Positions 8,848 through 19,129 of a stretch of DNA of 64,000 nucleotides are shown here, piece by piece. Below the pieces are notes generated by a model. The model did not search any database and was not told the DNA's origin. It was given only the letters and a program-made list of their open reading frames with translations. The stretch is from Ectopseudomonas oleovorans (lineage in GTDB: Bacteria; Pseudomonadota; Gammaproteobacteria; Pseudomonadales; Pseudomonadaceae): positions 1 through 64,000 of the forward strand of contig NZ_QASO01000112.1 of the NCBI RefSeq assembly GCF_003052605.1, in the 5' to 3' direction. The position numbers and the translations under genes were made by a program. Positions within the stretch are counted from its first letter, which is position 1. Every line of letters begins with the position of its first letter.

Positions 8848-10361
8848 GCCAGCGAGTGATCAAGTCCATGGGGCTGGTTGCCCTGATCGTTGCGGGTGCG
8901 GCCCTGGGTTACTGGGTCGGGCGTCAGGACCATGCCATGCCGAGCCAGCCCAGCACCGAGAGTGAACGCCAGGTGCTCTATTGGTACGACCCCATGTACC
9001 CGCAGCAGCGTTTCGACCAGCCGGGCAAGTCACCCTTTATGGATATGCAGCTGGTGCCGCGTTATGCCGATAGCGGCGCCAACAGCGAGCCGAGTACGGC
9101 CATGCAGGTCGACCCCCGGCTGACCCAGAACCTCGGCATGCGCCTGGTCACTGTGCTGCGTGGGCAGCTGGCCAACGAGTTGGATGCGGTCGGTACCCTC
9201 GGCTATGACCAGCGCGCCGTGGTGCTGCTGCAGGCGCGCAGCGCCGCTTTCGTCGAGCGGGTATATGAGCGGGCACCCGAGGATCTGCTGGCAGCCGGCA
9301 CGCCCCTGGTCGACCTGCTGGTGCCCGAGTGGCTGGCGGCCCAGGAAGAGTATCTGGCGCTGCGCAGTCTTAACCAGCCGCAGCTACTGGCAGCGGCGCG
9401 TCAGCGCTTGCAACTGGTCGGCATGCCGGCGGCCTTGGTCGCTCGGCTCGAGCGCAGCGGCCAGGTCCAGCGGATCTGGACGGTGACCAGCCCGATTGCC
9501 GGGGTGCTGCAGGAGCTGCAGGTGCGCGAGGGCATGACCCTCAGCGCCGGGCAGAGCCTGGCGCGAGTCAATGGCCTGGATCGGGTCTGGCTGGAAGTGG
9601 CGCTGCCCGAGGCGCAAGGCAGCGGGATTGAGCCCGGGCAGCCGGTCGAGGCCCTGTTGCCGGCGCTACCCGGCGAGGTGTTGGCCGGACGCATCGAGGC
9701 CATTTTGCCCGAAGCCAATCTGGACAGCCGCACCTTGCGTCTGCGGGTGGTGCTGGATAATCCCCAGGGGCGCCTGCGCCCCGGTATGAGCGCGCGGGTG
9801 CGCTTGGGCCAGACGGCCGCTGCAGAGACTCTGCTGCTGCCCAGCGAGGCGGTGATCCGCAGTGGTCGGCGCAATCTGGTGATGCTGGCCGAGGGCGAAG
9901 GGCGCTACCGGCCCCAGGAAATTCGCACCGGGCGTGAGCAGGGCGAGCGCATCGAGGTGCTGGAAGGCCTGAGTGAGGGCCAGCAGGTGGTCGCTTCCGG
10001 GCAGTTCCTGCTCGATTCCGAGGCCAGCTTGCGCGGCATGCTGGTGCAGGAACTGGGCGCACCGGCGACCGAGGTCAAGCTGCAGGAAGCACTGCATGAA
10101 GCCGAGGGGCAGATCGACGGCATCGAAGACGATGGCGTGATGCTCACCCATGGGCCGTTCAAGACCCTGGGTATGCCGGCTATGAGCATGCTGTTTCCGG
10201 TCGCCGATGAGGCGCTGCTGGAAGGTTTGCAAGCCGGCGACCGGGTGCGGGTCGGGGTGCGCGCCGATGACGAGGGTATGCGCATCGAGCGCATCGAGCG
10301 CCTGGCACCCGTGCCCGAGGACAACCACCGCCATGACGGCCATCGGGAGGCACAGCCATGA
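8844..10361 (+). CDS. cusB: CusB-like copper/silver efflux adaptor with C-terminal CusF-like domain
   Basis: Periplasmic adaptor of a heavy-metal RND system, 505 residues. Domains in order: N-terminal signal anchor (about 8-26, [16 protein letters not shown]); a heavy-metal-binding motif near 46-75 ([13 protein letters not shown], then [12 protein letters not shown]); hairpin, lipoyl and barrel regions to about 410; and a C-terminal domain near 425-490 with [20 protein letters not shown]. That last segment has the His and paired Met arrangement of the copper chaperone CusF, which in E. coli is a separate protein. Fusion therefore puts metal chaperone and adaptor in one chain. The ATG overlaps the cusC stop, and its own stop overlaps the cusA start. 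Confidence 0.92.
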   Translation: MSQRVIKSMGLVALIVAGAALGYWVGRQDHAMPSQPSTESERQVLYWYDPMYPQQRFDQPGKSPFMDMQLVPRYADSGANSEPSTAMQVDPRLTQNLGMRLVTVLRGQLANELDAVGTLGYDQRAVVLLQARSAAFVERVYERAPEDLLAAGTPLVDLLVPEWLAAQEEYLALRSLNQPQLLAAARQRLQLVGMPAALVARLERSGQVQRIWTVTSPIAGVLQELQVREGMTLSAGQSLARVNGLDRVWLEVALPEAQGSGIEPGQPVEALLPALPGEVLAGRIEAILPEANLDSRTLRLRVVLDNPQGRLRPGMSARVRLGQTAAAETLLLPSEAVIRSGRRNLVMLAEGEGRYRPQEIRTGREQGERIEVLEGLSEGQQVVASGQFLLDSEASLRGMLVQELGAPATEVKLQEALHEAEGQIDGIEDDGVMLTHGPFKTLGMPAMSMLFPVADEALLEGLQAGDRVRVGVRADDEGMRIERIERLAPVPEDNHRHDGHREAQP

Positions 10362-13300
10362 TCGCCGCGCTGATTCGCTGGTCTCTGGCCAACCGCCTGC
10401 TGGTGCTGCTGGCCAGCCTGTTCGCCACCGCCTGGGGCGCCTGGTCGGTGCAGAACATCGCCATCGATGCCTTGCCGGATCTGTCCGATACCCAGGTGAT
10501 TATCCGCACGCCTTATGCAGGGCAGGCCCCGCAGATCGTCGAGAATCAGGTCACCTATCCGCTGGCCAGCGCCATGCTCTCGGTGCCAGGAGCCAGCACG
10601 GTGCGCGGCTTTTCCTTCTTCGGTGACAGCTTCGTGTATGTCCTGTTCGAAGACGGCACCGACCTCTACTGGGCGCGCTCGCGGGTGCTGGAGTACCTCA
10701 GCCAGATCCAAGAGCGCCTGCCGGCCGGGGCCAAACCGGCCCTGGGGCCGGATGCCACCGGAGTCGGCTGGATCTACCAGTACGCCCTGGTCGATCGCAG
10801 CGGCCAGCACGACCTGGCGCAGCTGCGCGCCCTGCAGGACTGGTTCCTCAACTTCGAGCTCAAGGCCCTGGCCAATGTCGCCGAGGTGGCGAGCATCGGC
10901 GGCATGGTCAAGCAGTACCAGGTGCTGCTCGACCCGATCAAGTTGGCCAGCCGCGGCATCAGCCAGCAGCAGGTGGCGGCGGCCATCGGCGCGGCCAACC
11001 AGGAAAGCGGCGGCAGCGTGCTGGAACTGGCCGAGGCCGAATATATGGTGCGCGCTTCCGGCTACCTGCAGAGCCTCGCGGACTTTCGCGCCATTCCCCT
11101 GCGCCTGGATGGCGGCGGGGTGCCGGTGACCCTGGGCGAGGTGGCGCATATCCAGCTCGGCCCGGAAATGCGCCGCGGCATCGCCGAGCTGGACGGCGAG
11201 GGCGAGGTGGTCGGCGGTGTGGTGATCCTGCGCAGCGGGGCGAACGCGCGCAGCACCATCGACGCGGTCAAGCGCAAGCTCGACGAGCTGCAGGCCAGCC
11301 TGCCCGAGGGTGTGGAGATCGTCACCACCTACGACCGCAGCCAGCTGATCGACCGCGCGGTGCGCAACCTGGGCGAGAAGCTGGTGGAGGAATTCATCGT
11401 CGTGGCCCTGGTGTGCCTGGCCTTTCTCTGGCACCTGCGCTCCTCCCTGGTGGCCATCGTCTCGCTGCCGCTGGGGGTGCTGATCGCCTTTATCGTCATG
11501 CAGCAGCAGGGCATCAACGCCAACATCATGTCCCTCGGTGGCATCGCCATCGCAATCGGCGCCATGGTCGACGCGGCCCTGGTGATGATCGAAAACGCCC
11601 ACAAGAAGATCGAACACTGGCACTCCGCTCATCCAGGACAGGAACTCAAGGGCGAGCGGCACTGGCAGGTGATAGGTGCGGCGGCGGTGGAGGTGGGCCC
11701 GGCGCTGTTCTTCAGCCTGATGATCATCACCCTGTCGTTTATCCCGGTGTTTACCCTGCAGGCCCAGGAAGGTCGCCTGTTCGGCCCGCTGGCTTTCACC
11801 AAGACCTACGCCATGGCCGCCGCCGCCGGGCTGTCGGTGACCCTGATACCGGTGCTGATGGGCTACTGGATTCGCGGGCGCATCCCGGACGAGCAGCGCA
11901 ACCCGCTCAATCGTGGACTGATCCGCCTTTACCAACCGGCCCTGGAGCAGGTGCTGCGTTATCCCAGAGCGACCCTGGTGCTGGCCGTGCTGGTGTTTCT
12001 CAGCGCGCTCTGGCCGGCCAGCCAGTTGGGCGGCGAGTTTCTGCCGCCACTGGACGAGGGCGACCTGCTGTATATGCCCACGGCACTGCCGGGACTGTCG
12101 GCGCAGAAGGCTGCGCAGTTGCTGCAGCAGAGCAACCGCATGATCAAGACGGTGCCCGAGGTGGCGCGGGTGTTCGGCAAGGCCGGGCGCGCCGACAGCG
12201 CCACCGACCCGGCGCCGCTGGAGATGTTCGAAACCACCATCCAGTTCAAGCCGCGCGAGCAGTGGCGCGCCGGCATGACCGCGGAAAAACTGGTGGAGGA
12301 GCTGGACCGCGCGGTGCAGGTGCCGGGCCTGGCCAACCTGTGGATTCCGCCAATCCGCAACCGTATCGACATGCTCGCCACCGGCATCAAGAGCCCGATC
12401 GGGGTCAAGGTCGCCGGCAGCGACCTGGCCCAGATCGACGCCGTGACCCAGGCGGTGGAGCGGGTCGCGCGCACAGTGCCCGGGGTCGGTTCGGCGTTGG
12501 CCGAACGCCTGACCGGTGGCCGCTATATCGACATCGACCGGGTGGCGGCCGCCCGTTATGGCTTGAATATCGCCGAAGTGCAGGATCTGGTGGCCGGGGC
12601 CATTGGCGGGATGAATGTCGGCGAAACCGTGGAAGGCCTGGCGCGCTTCCCCATCAACCTGCGTTACCCGCGCGAATGGCGCGACTCCCTGAGCCGTCTG
12701 CGCGAGCTGCCGATCTACACCCCGGTGGGCAGCCAGATCACCCTCGGTACGGTGGCGCAGATCGGCATCAGCGACGGCCCACCCATGCTCAGGAGCGAGA
12801 ATGCGCGGCCCTCCGGCTGGGTCTATATCGACACCCGCGGACGGGACATGGCTTCGGTGGTACATGACTTGCGCCAGGCCATCGCCGAACAGGTGCCTCT
12901 GCAGCCGGGCATGAGCCTGAGCTTCTCCGGCCAGTTCGAGTTTCTTGAACGGGCCAATGCGCGGCTCAAACTGGTGGTGCCGGCGACCCTGCTGATCATC
13001 TTCGTGCTGCTCTACCTGTGCTTCTCGCGCTTCGACGAGGCGCTGCTGATCATGGCCACGCTGCCGTTCGCCCTGACGGGTGGCATCTGGTTCCTCTACT
13101 GGCTGGACTACAACCTGTCGGTGGCCACCGGGGTGGGCTTTATCGCCCTGGCCGGGGTGGCGGCGGAGTTCGGCGTGATCATGCTCTTGTACCTGCGCAA
13201 CGCCTGGGCCGAGCGCCAGGCGGCGGGGCAGAGCAGCCCGGCGGCCCTGCTGGAGGCGATTCGCGAAGGCGCGGTGCAACGGGTACGGCCCAAGGCGATG

Positions 13301-13522
13301 ACGGTGGCGACCATTATCGCCGGTCTGTTGCCGATCCTGCTGGGCAGTGGCAGTGGCAGCGAGATCATGAGCCGCATCGCTGCGCCCATGGTCGGCGGCA
13401 TGCTCAGCGCGCCCCTGTTGTCGCTGCTGGTGCTGCCGGCGGCCTATCAGTTGCTGCGCCTGCGCGAGTTGCGGCGCCAGACAAAGGGTGAAGGCGAAGC
13501 GGCTCGATCAGAGGTGCTATAA
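10358..13522 (+). CDS. cusA: CusA-type HME-RND copper/silver efflux permease
   Basis: Inner-membrane permease of 1054 residues that uses the proton gradient to expel Cu(I)/Ag(I). It keeps the membrane acidic residue segment [22 protein letters not shown]. It also keeps the three methionines used for metal relay in E. coli CusA, seen here in [14 protein letters not shown] and RIDMLATG. These Met positions separate Cu/Ag pumps from Zn/Co/Cd pumps of the same family. It overlaps cusB by 4 bases and ends the + strand operon. The promoter that once served cusCBA was probably lost with the 5' end of cusC. Confidence 0.95.
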   Translation: MIAALIRWSLANRLLVLLASLFATAWGAWSVQNIAIDALPDLSDTQVIIRTPYAGQAPQIVENQVTYPLASAMLSVPGASTVRGFSFFGDSFVYVLFEDGTDLYWARSRVLEYLSQIQERLPAGAKPALGPDATGVGWIYQYALVDRSGQHDLAQLRALQDWFLNFELKALANVAEVASIGGMVKQYQVLLDPIKLASRGISQQQVAAAIGAANQESGGSVLELAEAEYMVRASGYLQSLADFRAIPLRLDGGGVPVTLGEVAHIQLGPEMRRGIAELDGEGEVVGGVVILRSGANARSTIDAVKRKLDELQASLPEGVEIVTTYDRSQLIDRAVRNLGEKLVEEFIVVALVCLAFLWHLRSSLVAIVSLPLGVLIAFIVMQQQGINANIMSLGGIAIAIGAMVDAALVMIENAHKKIEHWHSAHPGQELKGERHWQVIGAAAVEVGPALFFSLMIITLSFIPVFTLQAQEGRLFGPLAFTKTYAMAAAAGLSVTLIPVLMGYWIRGRIPDEQRNPLNRGLIRLYQPALEQVLRYPRATLVLAVLVFLSALWPASQLGGEFLPPLDEGDLLYMPTALPGLSAQKAAQLLQQSNRMIKTVPEVARVFGKAGRADSATDPAPLEMFETTIQFKPREQWRAGMTAEKLVEELDRAVQVPGLANLWIPPIRNRIDMLATGIKSPIGVKVAGSDLAQIDAVTQAVERVARTVPGVGSALAERLTGGRYIDIDRVAAARYGLNIAEVQDLVAGAIGGMNVGETVEGLARFPINLRYPREWRDSLSRLRELPIYTPVGSQITLGTVAQIGISDGPPMLRSENARPSGWVYIDTRGRDMASVVHDLRQAIAEQVPLQPGMSLSFSGQFEFLERANARLKLVVPATLLIIFVLLYLCFSRFDEALLIMATLPFALTGGIWFLYWLDYNLSVATGVGFIALAGVAAEFGVIMLLYLRNAWAERQAAGQSSPAALLEAIREGAVQRVRPKAMTVATIIAGLLPILLGSGSGSEIMSRIAAPMVGGMLSAPLLSLLVLPAAYQLLRLRELRRQTKGEGEAARSEVL

Positions 13523-13533
13523 CAGAACAGTAG

Positions 13534-13835
13534 GGCGGGTGAAACCCGCCAGGGCACAGGCGCAGCTAAAGGCTTGGCGGGTTGCCCCCGCCCTAAGAGG
13601 TTGGAAAACGCGAAAGCGCTGCAAGCCAGGAGGGCGGCCCCGGATTGCGCTGGGGCTTATCCGGGCTACGGTGTGCGCTTGTGTAGGGTGAACATGGCGA
13701 AGCCTTGTCCACCGCTGGCTGCCCAATGGCGGACAAGCCTTCGGCATGTCCTCCCTACGACGTCGTAGATATTGCGCAGGAACATAAGGTCCACGAAACC
13801 GCGTTGTTTGTAGGAGCGGCCTTGGCCGCGATGAG
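13534..13835. repeat. Intergenic palindromes between cusA and the convergent small gene
   Basis: The gap of about 420 bases holds hairpin GGCGGGTgaAACCCGCC at 13534-13550, a related GGCGGGTTGCCCCCGCC at about 13575, and a REP unit GTAGGAGCGGCCTTGGCCGC starting at 13810. No gene is convincing. The first hairpin follows the cusA stop by 12 bases and could act as a transcription end for both converging units, though no T-run follows it. Confidence 0.55.
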
Positions 13836-13941
13836 CGATTACGCCCAGATCAGCGCACAGCACCGTAGGTTGGTGCTGAGCCTGCGAAGCTCAACGAGTT
13901 CGGCGCGGAATTTCCGCGCAGGGCATGGCAAGGGCTATGAA

Positions 13942-14307
13942 TTATCGATTGTGCCCGGAGCCTGGTGGCGACTTATGGCAGCTCCATGGTTCACGAGAGG
14001 CATTGTCTTTCAGGTTCTGATCGACAAAACGGTAGTGACCTTCCTTGAAGTGCGTCCACCAGTCATGACTGACCTCGATGGCGTACTTTGTCAGGACTTC
14101 CTCAATGCAGTCCAGGCAGATTCGGGTCGCGTCATAGGCCATGTCGAGGCGTCCCTTGCTGTCATCGAAGGCGACGCTGGCGAGGCCATACAGCTTGTCG
14201 ATCTCGGCAATTGCCGCATCCAGTTTTTCCCGCTCCGTGGGTTCGAGCTTCAAGTGACGGGTTACCAGATTGGCACTGGAGACGCCCAGCCGGTTTGCTT
14301 CTTTCAT
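13942..14307 (-). CDS. Hypothetical protein in copper block
   Basis: A 121-residue protein of unknown function. I chose the ATG giving MKEANRLGVSSANLV because AAGGAAAG lies at good spacing; a longer frame starts 60 bases upstream without such a site. The body is predicted helical and charged (residues about 20-90, with EKLDAAIAEIDKLYG and RICLDCIEEVLTKY), followed by an aromatic DWWTHFKEGHYRF segment and a polar tail. There is no signal peptide, so it is probably cytoplasmic. It is the last gene of the - strand part of the copper block, 81 bases after the beta-propeller gene. Two Cys in a helix and several His could bind metal, but this is speculation. Confidence 0.6.
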   Translation of the reverse strand: MKEANRLGVSSANLVTRHLKLEPTEREKLDAAIAEIDKLYGLASVAFDDSKGRLDMAYDATRICLDCIEEVLTKYAIEVSHDWWTHFKEGHYRFVDQNLKDNASREPWSCHKSPPGSGHNR

Positions 14308-14388
14308 GGCGGCTTTCCTTCTGTTGGCACAATGGGAAAACAATGGGGAAGCAGTCGACTGGCCCATCGCTTGATTACAGGGTGCTGC

Positions 14389-15516
14389 TCAGTTGGCGAC
14401 CCAGGTCACGCCGTTGGGCCCGCGCCCGGTGGCGTAAGTCGTAATGACCTTGCCTGCTTGCAGGTCGATCACCGACAGGCTGTCGTCATAAATATTGGTG
14501 ATGAATGCAAAGCGGCCGCTGGCGTCCACCGTGACGCCATGGGCGCCCTGGCCCACCTGGTAGGTGGCGACGACTTCAAGACGATCGGTATCGATCACCG
14601 ATACGCGATTGTCCGGTGCGGCCTTGCTGCCTTCATTGGCCACCAGCACCAGGCGTCCGTCTGGCGTGGCATGCACCTGAATCGGCGACCGACCGACCGC
14701 CACTTTCGCCAGCACCTTGCGGCTTTGGCTGTCGATTACCGCGACACTGTTCTCGTCGCGTAGCGATACGAATACGCGCTTGCCATCGGGGGTAAAGCCC
14801 ACCTGCACCGGCGCCTTGCCAACCGCAATGCGGGTGACCTCCTGGCGTGTGCTCACATCCAGCACCGATACGCTACCGTCCTGTACGTTGGCGACGTAGA
14901 GTTCCTTGCCATCGGGGCTAAGACGCAAGCCGTGGGGGGATTTTCCGGTGGCGATGCTGGCGATGTTCTTGCGTGTTTGCAGGTCGATTACCGAGACGGT
15001 GTTGGCGCCGGCGTTGGTGACGAATGCATGGCGACCGCTCAGGTCGCTGACCACATGAGCCGGATGAGCCCCGACGGCAATTTCTGCCAGCAGCCCCTGC
15101 TGAAAGTCATCGATCTGGAACAGCTGCAGGAAACCTGGCGTGGCTTTCTTGCCGTGCCCGTGATCAGCGCCGCTGCGCTCACCCACTGCCATCAGATAGC
15201 GACCATCGGCGCTGACCTGGACATTGTGGGGAGAAATACTCAGATCCAGCGACAGACGCTGACCATCCTCAAGCAGGATGCGGGTCAGCGAAGCCCCGTG
15301 TTCGTCGGCGCTGAAAACCTGGCCGTCTGGATTGGCCTGGACTGAGGCGAGGGTAAGAGTGCAAACCGTAGCCAGCAGCCATTGCGGGCGCAAAGCGCGC
15401 GTCCAGATGGTAGAGGCTTTCTTTGCTTGTGGCGGCCCCTGGCAGACCTGTGCGCTGTTGCTCGACCAGCAAGTGAGCCGATCAGCAATGGCGCGGATGA
15501 GTGAAAAACGGTGCAT
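14389..15516 (-). CDS. YncE-like beta-propeller protein (YVTN repeats)
   Basis: A protein of about 375 residues built of YVTN-type beta-propeller repeats: DGRYLMAVGER, GRHAFVTNAGANTVSVIDL, DGKELYVANVQDGSVSVLDV, DGKRVFVSLRDENSVAVID, DGRLVLVANEG and GRFAFITNIYDDSLSVIDL. A hydrophobic export signal, WLLATVCTLTLASVQA, sits about 50 residues from the chosen start, so the mature protein is probably periplasmic. The ATG at 15516 has CAGGAG at good spacing, but a start nearer the signal is possible. An internal HGHGKK stretch may touch metal. Such propellers often accompany copper-resistance genes; its biochemical role is not known. Confidence 0.8.
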   Translation of the reverse strand: MHRFSLIRAIADRLTCWSSNSAQVCQGPPQAKKASTIWTRALRPQWLLATVCTLTLASVQANPDGQVFSADEHGASLTRILLEDGQRLSLDLSISPHNVQVSADGRYLMAVGERSGADHGHGKKATPGFLQLFQIDDFQQGLLAEIAVGAHPAHVVSDLSGRHAFVTNAGANTVSVIDLQTRKNIASIATGKSPHGLRLSPDGKELYVANVQDGSVSVLDVSTRQEVTRIAVGKAPVQVGFTPDGKRVFVSLRDENSVAVIDSQSRKVLAKVAVGRSPIQVHATPDGRLVLVANEGSKAAPDNRVSVIDTDRLEVVATYQVGQGAHGVTVDASGRFAFITNIYDDSLSVIDLQAGKVITTYATGRGPNGVTWVAN

Positions 15517-15679
15517 GGTAAAACTCCTGAATAAGTTGAAGGCGCGTCGTAATGCCGAACCACAGCACAAGGGCTCCTACAGGCTTGATGCCCCCAAAGA
15601 ACCGCAGCCGATCAGGGGGCAACAGACCCTAGGAGGCAGCCCATAGGCGAGAAACCAGCTTTCGCGCGATTACGACTTT

Positions 15680-15706
15680 GGCATCCACCAATAGCGGGTG
15701 GATGCC
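15680..15706. repeat. Perfect hairpin between beta-propeller and Met-rich genes
   Basis: GGCATCCACC and GGTGGATGCC form a 10-base stem with a 7-base loop, about 25 bases after the stop of the Met-rich gene. No T-run follows on the - strand, so it is more likely a repeat palindrome or mRNA-stabilising hairpin than an intrinsic terminator. Confidence 0.5.
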
Positions 15707-15730
15707 CTTCGTAGACCAGGCAGCCTGGCT

Positions 15731-16150
15731 TCACTGCCCGTGCTGCATGCTCTGGCCTTCTATCATTTGCTCCATCATCTGCATCATGCCCTGCATGTTT
15801 TCGTGCATTTCCTTCATGCACTGCTGTTGGGCGCCATCGTCCTTGGCCATGGGGCAATGACTGTTCTGCATGCCTTGGCGCATGGTGCCCATTTTTTCCT
15901 GCATGGCCTTGTGGTGTTCGGCGCGGATTTTCTGCTTTTCCTCCGGGGTTTTGGCGGCGTGCATCTGCTGCATCATCTCGTGCATCTTGCCCATGTCCAT
16001 GCCGCCCATCATGCCCATGCCTTGGCCTGCGGTGGCGGGTGGGGTGGCGGCACCTTGAGAGTGATGGGCCTCTTCGGCAAAGGCCGGGGCGGCCAGTAGT
16101 GCGCCGGTCAGGGCGAGGGCGGTCAGGGTCTTGTAGGTGAATGTGCTCAT
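15731..16150 (-). CDS. Met/His-rich small periplasmic protein, probable copper binder
   Basis: A 139-residue protein with a clear signal peptide (LTALALTGALLAAPAFA) and a mature part rich in Met, His and Gln: GMGMMGGMDMGKMHEMMQQMH, a charged helix EEKQKIRAEHHKAMQ, then repeated Met clusters near the C terminus. Clustered thioether and imidazole ligands fit Cu(I)/Ag(I) buffering in the periplasm. The ATG has AGGAG 7 bases upstream. It starts 20 bases after the P-type ATPase gene and is probably co-transcribed with it. The family name is not known to me; the metal role is inferred from composition and neighbours. Confidence 0.8.
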   Translation of the reverse strand: MSTFTYKTLTALALTGALLAAPAFAEEAHHSQGAATPPATAGQGMGMMGGMDMGKMHEMMQQMHAAKTPEEKQKIRAEHHKAMQEKMGTMRQGMQNSHCPMAKDDGAQQQCMKEMHENMQGMMQMMEQMIEGQSMQHGQ

Positions 16151-16170
16151 GGTGTTTCTCCTGCTGGGTT

Positions 16171-18453
16171 TTATTGGGTTTTGTGAATAGCGCTCAAGGA
16201 GGCTCGCTTGAGCTGTAGGGAATTGACGATCACCGACAGCGAGCTGGCGGTCATGGCGATCACGCCGATCATTGGATGGAGCAGGCCGGCCGCGGCGATG
16301 GGAATGGCGGCGACGTTGTACGCGGAAGCCCAGATCAGGTTTTCGACGATCTTGCGGAAGGTCAGGCGCGACAGCTGCGCTGCTTCCACCAGACCCATCA
16401 GGCGGCCGCCGATAAGGATTACGTCGGCGGCCTCCATGGCCACGTCGGCGCCACTGCCAATGGCGATGCCAATGTTGGCCTGTTTCAGCGCCGGGGCGTC
16501 GTTGATGCCGTCGCCGACCATCGCCACCCACTGGCCGTATTCGGCCTGCAGCTGGCGAATCACCTCAACTTTGCCGCTGGGCAGCACGCCCGCATGCACC
16601 TTGTCGATGCCCACTTGGGCGGCGATATGGGCGGCGGCGCGCGGGTTGTCGCCGGTCAGCATCACGGTCTGGATGCCCAGGGCACGCAGTTCGGCGATGG
16701 CGGCCTGGGCATCCTCCTTGAGGCTGTCTGCCACCGCTACTACGCCGATCAATTGCTGCTCGCGGGACACATAGAGGGCGGTCTTGCCCTGGTTTTCCAG
16801 GGTTTCAAGCTGGCTGGCCAGGGCGGCGGTGTCCACCTGGCATTCCTGCATCCAGCGCGCATTGCCGACGCGGATCAACTGGCCGTCCACCTGGCCCTGC
16901 ACGCCCAGGCCGTTGAGCGCCTGGAAATCGCTGAGCGCTCCCAGTTCCAGGCCGAGTTCCTTGATGCGCTCGACCATGGCCTGGGCAATCGGGTGTTCGG
17001 AGCCGTATTCCACGCTGGCCGCCAGGCGCAGCAGCGCCTGCTCGTCAACACTGGCGCTGGGCAGGCAGTCGGTAACCACCGGCTTGCCCAGTGTCAGGGT
17101 GCCGGTCTTGTCCAGCACCATCACCTTGATGTCCTTGAACATCTGAATGGCCGTGCCGGAACGGTAGAGAATGCCGCGCTCGGCGCCGCGGCCAGCACCG
17201 ACCATCAACGCGGTTGGAGTGGCCAGGCCGAGGGCGCAGGGGCAGGCGATTACCAGCACCGCGACTGCCGACAGCAGCCCCACCAGCCCCGGCGAAAGCT
17301 CGGGGTTGACCCAGGGCAGCCAGGTCGCGCCCCATACCAGCACGCCGCGCAGCGACTCGCCCCAGACCAGCCAGACCACCAGACTGGCCAGGCTGATCAG
17401 TAGCACCAGGGGCACGAAGCGCCCGGTCACGCGGTCGGCGAATTCCTGGATCGGCACCTTGGAGCTTTGCGCATGCTCGACCAGATCGATCACCTGGGCG
17501 AGGAAGGTGTCCTGGCCGACCTTGGTGGCGCGCACGGTCAGCAGGCCTTCCTTGTTCAGGGTCGCGCCTATCACCGCATCGCCTGGGCCTTTCTCCTTCG
17601 GCAGCGATTCGCCGGTGGCCAGGGACTCGTCGATATGGCTGTTACCCTCGACCACCTCGCCGTCGCTGGGCACCTTCTCGCCGGGGCGGACCAGCATCAG
17701 GTCGCCGACCACCACGGCTTCGATTGGCACCTGCACTTCCTTGCCGTCGCGCAGCAGAACCGCACTCTTGGCCCCCAGTTCCAGCATTTTGCGGATGGCC
17801 TGGGAAGCGCGGCCCTTGGCGCGGGCCTCCAGATAGCGGCCGATCAGGTGGAAGGTGGTGATGGTGGCGGCCATCTCGACGAAGGAGGTCATGGGGTAGA
17901 AGAACCCCACCAGGCCGATAAAGTAGGGCGGCAGGCTGCCCAGGCTGATCAGCACATCCATATTGGCGGTGCGGTTGCGCAGCGCCTTCCAGGCCGACAC
18001 ATGGGTGCTGGCCCCGGCGATAAACACTGGGATGGCGGCGAGCACCACCACGATGGCCAGGTAGCCGGGCACCGCTACGCCGGCCATGGGCAGGGCCATC
18101 AGTAGCATGATCAGGGTTGCCGGTACGCCGGCTATCCACATGCGCCGCCAGGCGTCGCGCAGGTACTGCTCTTCCTCTTCGGCCCCTGTGGGTTCGCCTG
18201 CAGTGCTGGCCAGCACCGCCTTGGCCACCTGGTAGCCGGCCTGTTCCACGGCCTGCTGGAGGGCCGCCAGGCTGGTCTGCTCGGCATCGAATTCGATGCG
18301 TACCTTGTGGCTGGCGATGCTGGTGCTTAGTTCGGCGATGCCGGGCAGGCGCTTGAGCGACTGGCTAACCAGCCCGGCGCAGTGGTCGCTGCCCATACCG
18401 GGCACTATCAGTATCGCGCTTTGCCGCTTGGGGCTGGGTTCGGCTGCGTTCAT
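16171..18453 (-). CDS. copA: P1B-1 type Cu(+)-exporting ATPase
   Basis: A 760-residue heavy-metal-transporting P-type ATPase. An N-terminal HMA-like domain (about 12-78) has GMGSDHC where Cu pumps usually have two Cys (MxCxxC), so the first Cys is Ser. Then come membrane helices, the actuator loop (ESLATGESLPKEK), the CPC metal site in VIACPCALGLATP, the phosphorylation motif DKTGTLT, the nucleotide-binding SEHPIAQ, and the hinge GDGINDAPAL. The last helices contain AYN and MTASSLS, the signature of the Cu(+) class. Its ATG overlaps the stop of the upstream methyltransferase-like gene by 4 bases. It probably moves Cu(+)/Ag(+) from cytoplasm to periplasm, feeding the Cus pump. Confidence 0.93.
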   Translation of the reverse strand: MNAAEPSPKRQSAILIVPGMGSDHCAGLVSQSLKRLPGIAELSTSIASHKVRIEFDAEQTSLAALQQAVEQAGYQVAKAVLASTAGEPTGAEEEEQYLRDAWRRMWIAGVPATLIMLLMALPMAGVAVPGYLAIVVVLAAIPVFIAGASTHVSAWKALRNRTANMDVLISLGSLPPYFIGLVGFFYPMTSFVEMAATITTFHLIGRYLEARAKGRASQAIRKMLELGAKSAVLLRDGKEVQVPIEAVVVGDLMLVRPGEKVPSDGEVVEGNSHIDESLATGESLPKEKGPGDAVIGATLNKEGLLTVRATKVGQDTFLAQVIDLVEHAQSSKVPIQEFADRVTGRFVPLVLLISLASLVVWLVWGESLRGVLVWGATWLPWVNPELSPGLVGLLSAVAVLVIACPCALGLATPTALMVGAGRGAERGILYRSGTAIQMFKDIKVMVLDKTGTLTLGKPVVTDCLPSASVDEQALLRLAASVEYGSEHPIAQAMVERIKELGLELGALSDFQALNGLGVQGQVDGQLIRVGNARWMQECQVDTAALASQLETLENQGKTALYVSREQQLIGVVAVADSLKEDAQAAIAELRALGIQTVMLTGDNPRAAAHIAAQVGIDKVHAGVLPSGKVEVIRQLQAEYGQWVAMVGDGINDAPALKQANIGIAIGSGADVAMEAADVILIGGRLMGLVEAAQLSRLTFRKIVENLIWASAYNVAAIPIAAAGLLHPMIGVIAMTASSLSVIVNSLQLKRASLSAIHKTQ

Positions 18454-19112
18454 GGCTGTTGCTCCTTGCTTGCGGTGGAATTGCTCAAATGCGGGATAAA
18501 GGCCGGCACCCGTGCTCGGTAGGCGTGCCAGCGGGCACCGAAGGTGGCTTCGGCCCAGCGTTCTTCCTGGCGCGCCAGGTGTGCGTACATCAGCAACAGC
18601 ACTGGGAACATCAGCAAAGTCAACAGGGTCGGCCACTGCAGCAGAAAGCCCAGCATGATCAACACGAAGGCGACGTACTGCGGATGACGGATGCGCGCGT
18701 AGGGGCCACTTTCGGCCAGCTCGCCCGTCTGCTGGGCGTGATAGAGCACGCGCCAGGCCGTGGCCAGCAGCCAGAAACCGGCGAAGATCAGCAGGTTGCT
18801 GAGGATATGCAGCGCACCGAAATGCGGATCGCCTTCGATGCCCAGCAGGCTGTTCCACAGATGGCCGGCGTTGTGCGACAGCGGATCCAGTTGCGGGTAG
18901 CTGCTTTGCAACCAGCCGGCCAGCAGGTAGAGCGTCAGCGGAATGCCGTACATCTCGACGAACAGCGCGACGATAAAGGCGGCGAAGGTGCCGAAGGTGC
19001 GCCAGTCCCGTGGGCTGTTCGGCTTGAAAAAGCTGAAAGCGAAAATGATAAACACCAGTGAATTGATGATCACCAGGCCCCAGAGGCCGTAGGCCGAGGT
19101 TGTATGTTCCAT
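18450..19112 (-). CDS. Isoprenylcysteine carboxyl methyltransferase-like membrane protein
   Basis: A 220-residue polytopic membrane protein with about five hydrophobic segments (for example LWGLVIINSLVFIIFAFSFF near the N terminus). The C-terminal half carries the ICMT/PEMT fold signature GPYARIRHPQYVAFVLIMLGFLLQWPT followed by EERWAEATFGARWHAYRARVP. Family members methylate lipids or prenylated targets in eukaryotes; bacterial ones next to copper ATPases have no proven substrate that I know of. GGAGG precedes the ATG. It sits 17 bases after the DUF2933 gene and overlaps the ATPase gene, so it is part of the same operon. Confidence 0.85.
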   Translation of the reverse strand: MEHTTSAYGLWGLVIINSLVFIIFAFSFFKPNSPRDWRTFGTFAAFIVALFVEMYGIPLTLYLLAGWLQSSYPQLDPLSHNAGHLWNSLLGIEGDPHFGALHILSNLLIFAGFWLLATAWRVLYHAQQTGELAESGPYARIRHPQYVAFVLIMLGFLLQWPTLLTLLMFPVLLLMYAHLARQEERWAEATFGARWHAYRARVPAFIPHLSNSTASKEQQP

Positions 19113-19129
19113 ATGATGTTGCCTCCTGA

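Noticed and set aside
9905..13279. A 1124-codon open frame on the - strand across cusB/cusA
   Set aside because: It is antisense to two strongly conserved genes, is His/Gln/Arg-rich as expected for shadow frames of high-GC DNA, and matches no known protein pattern.
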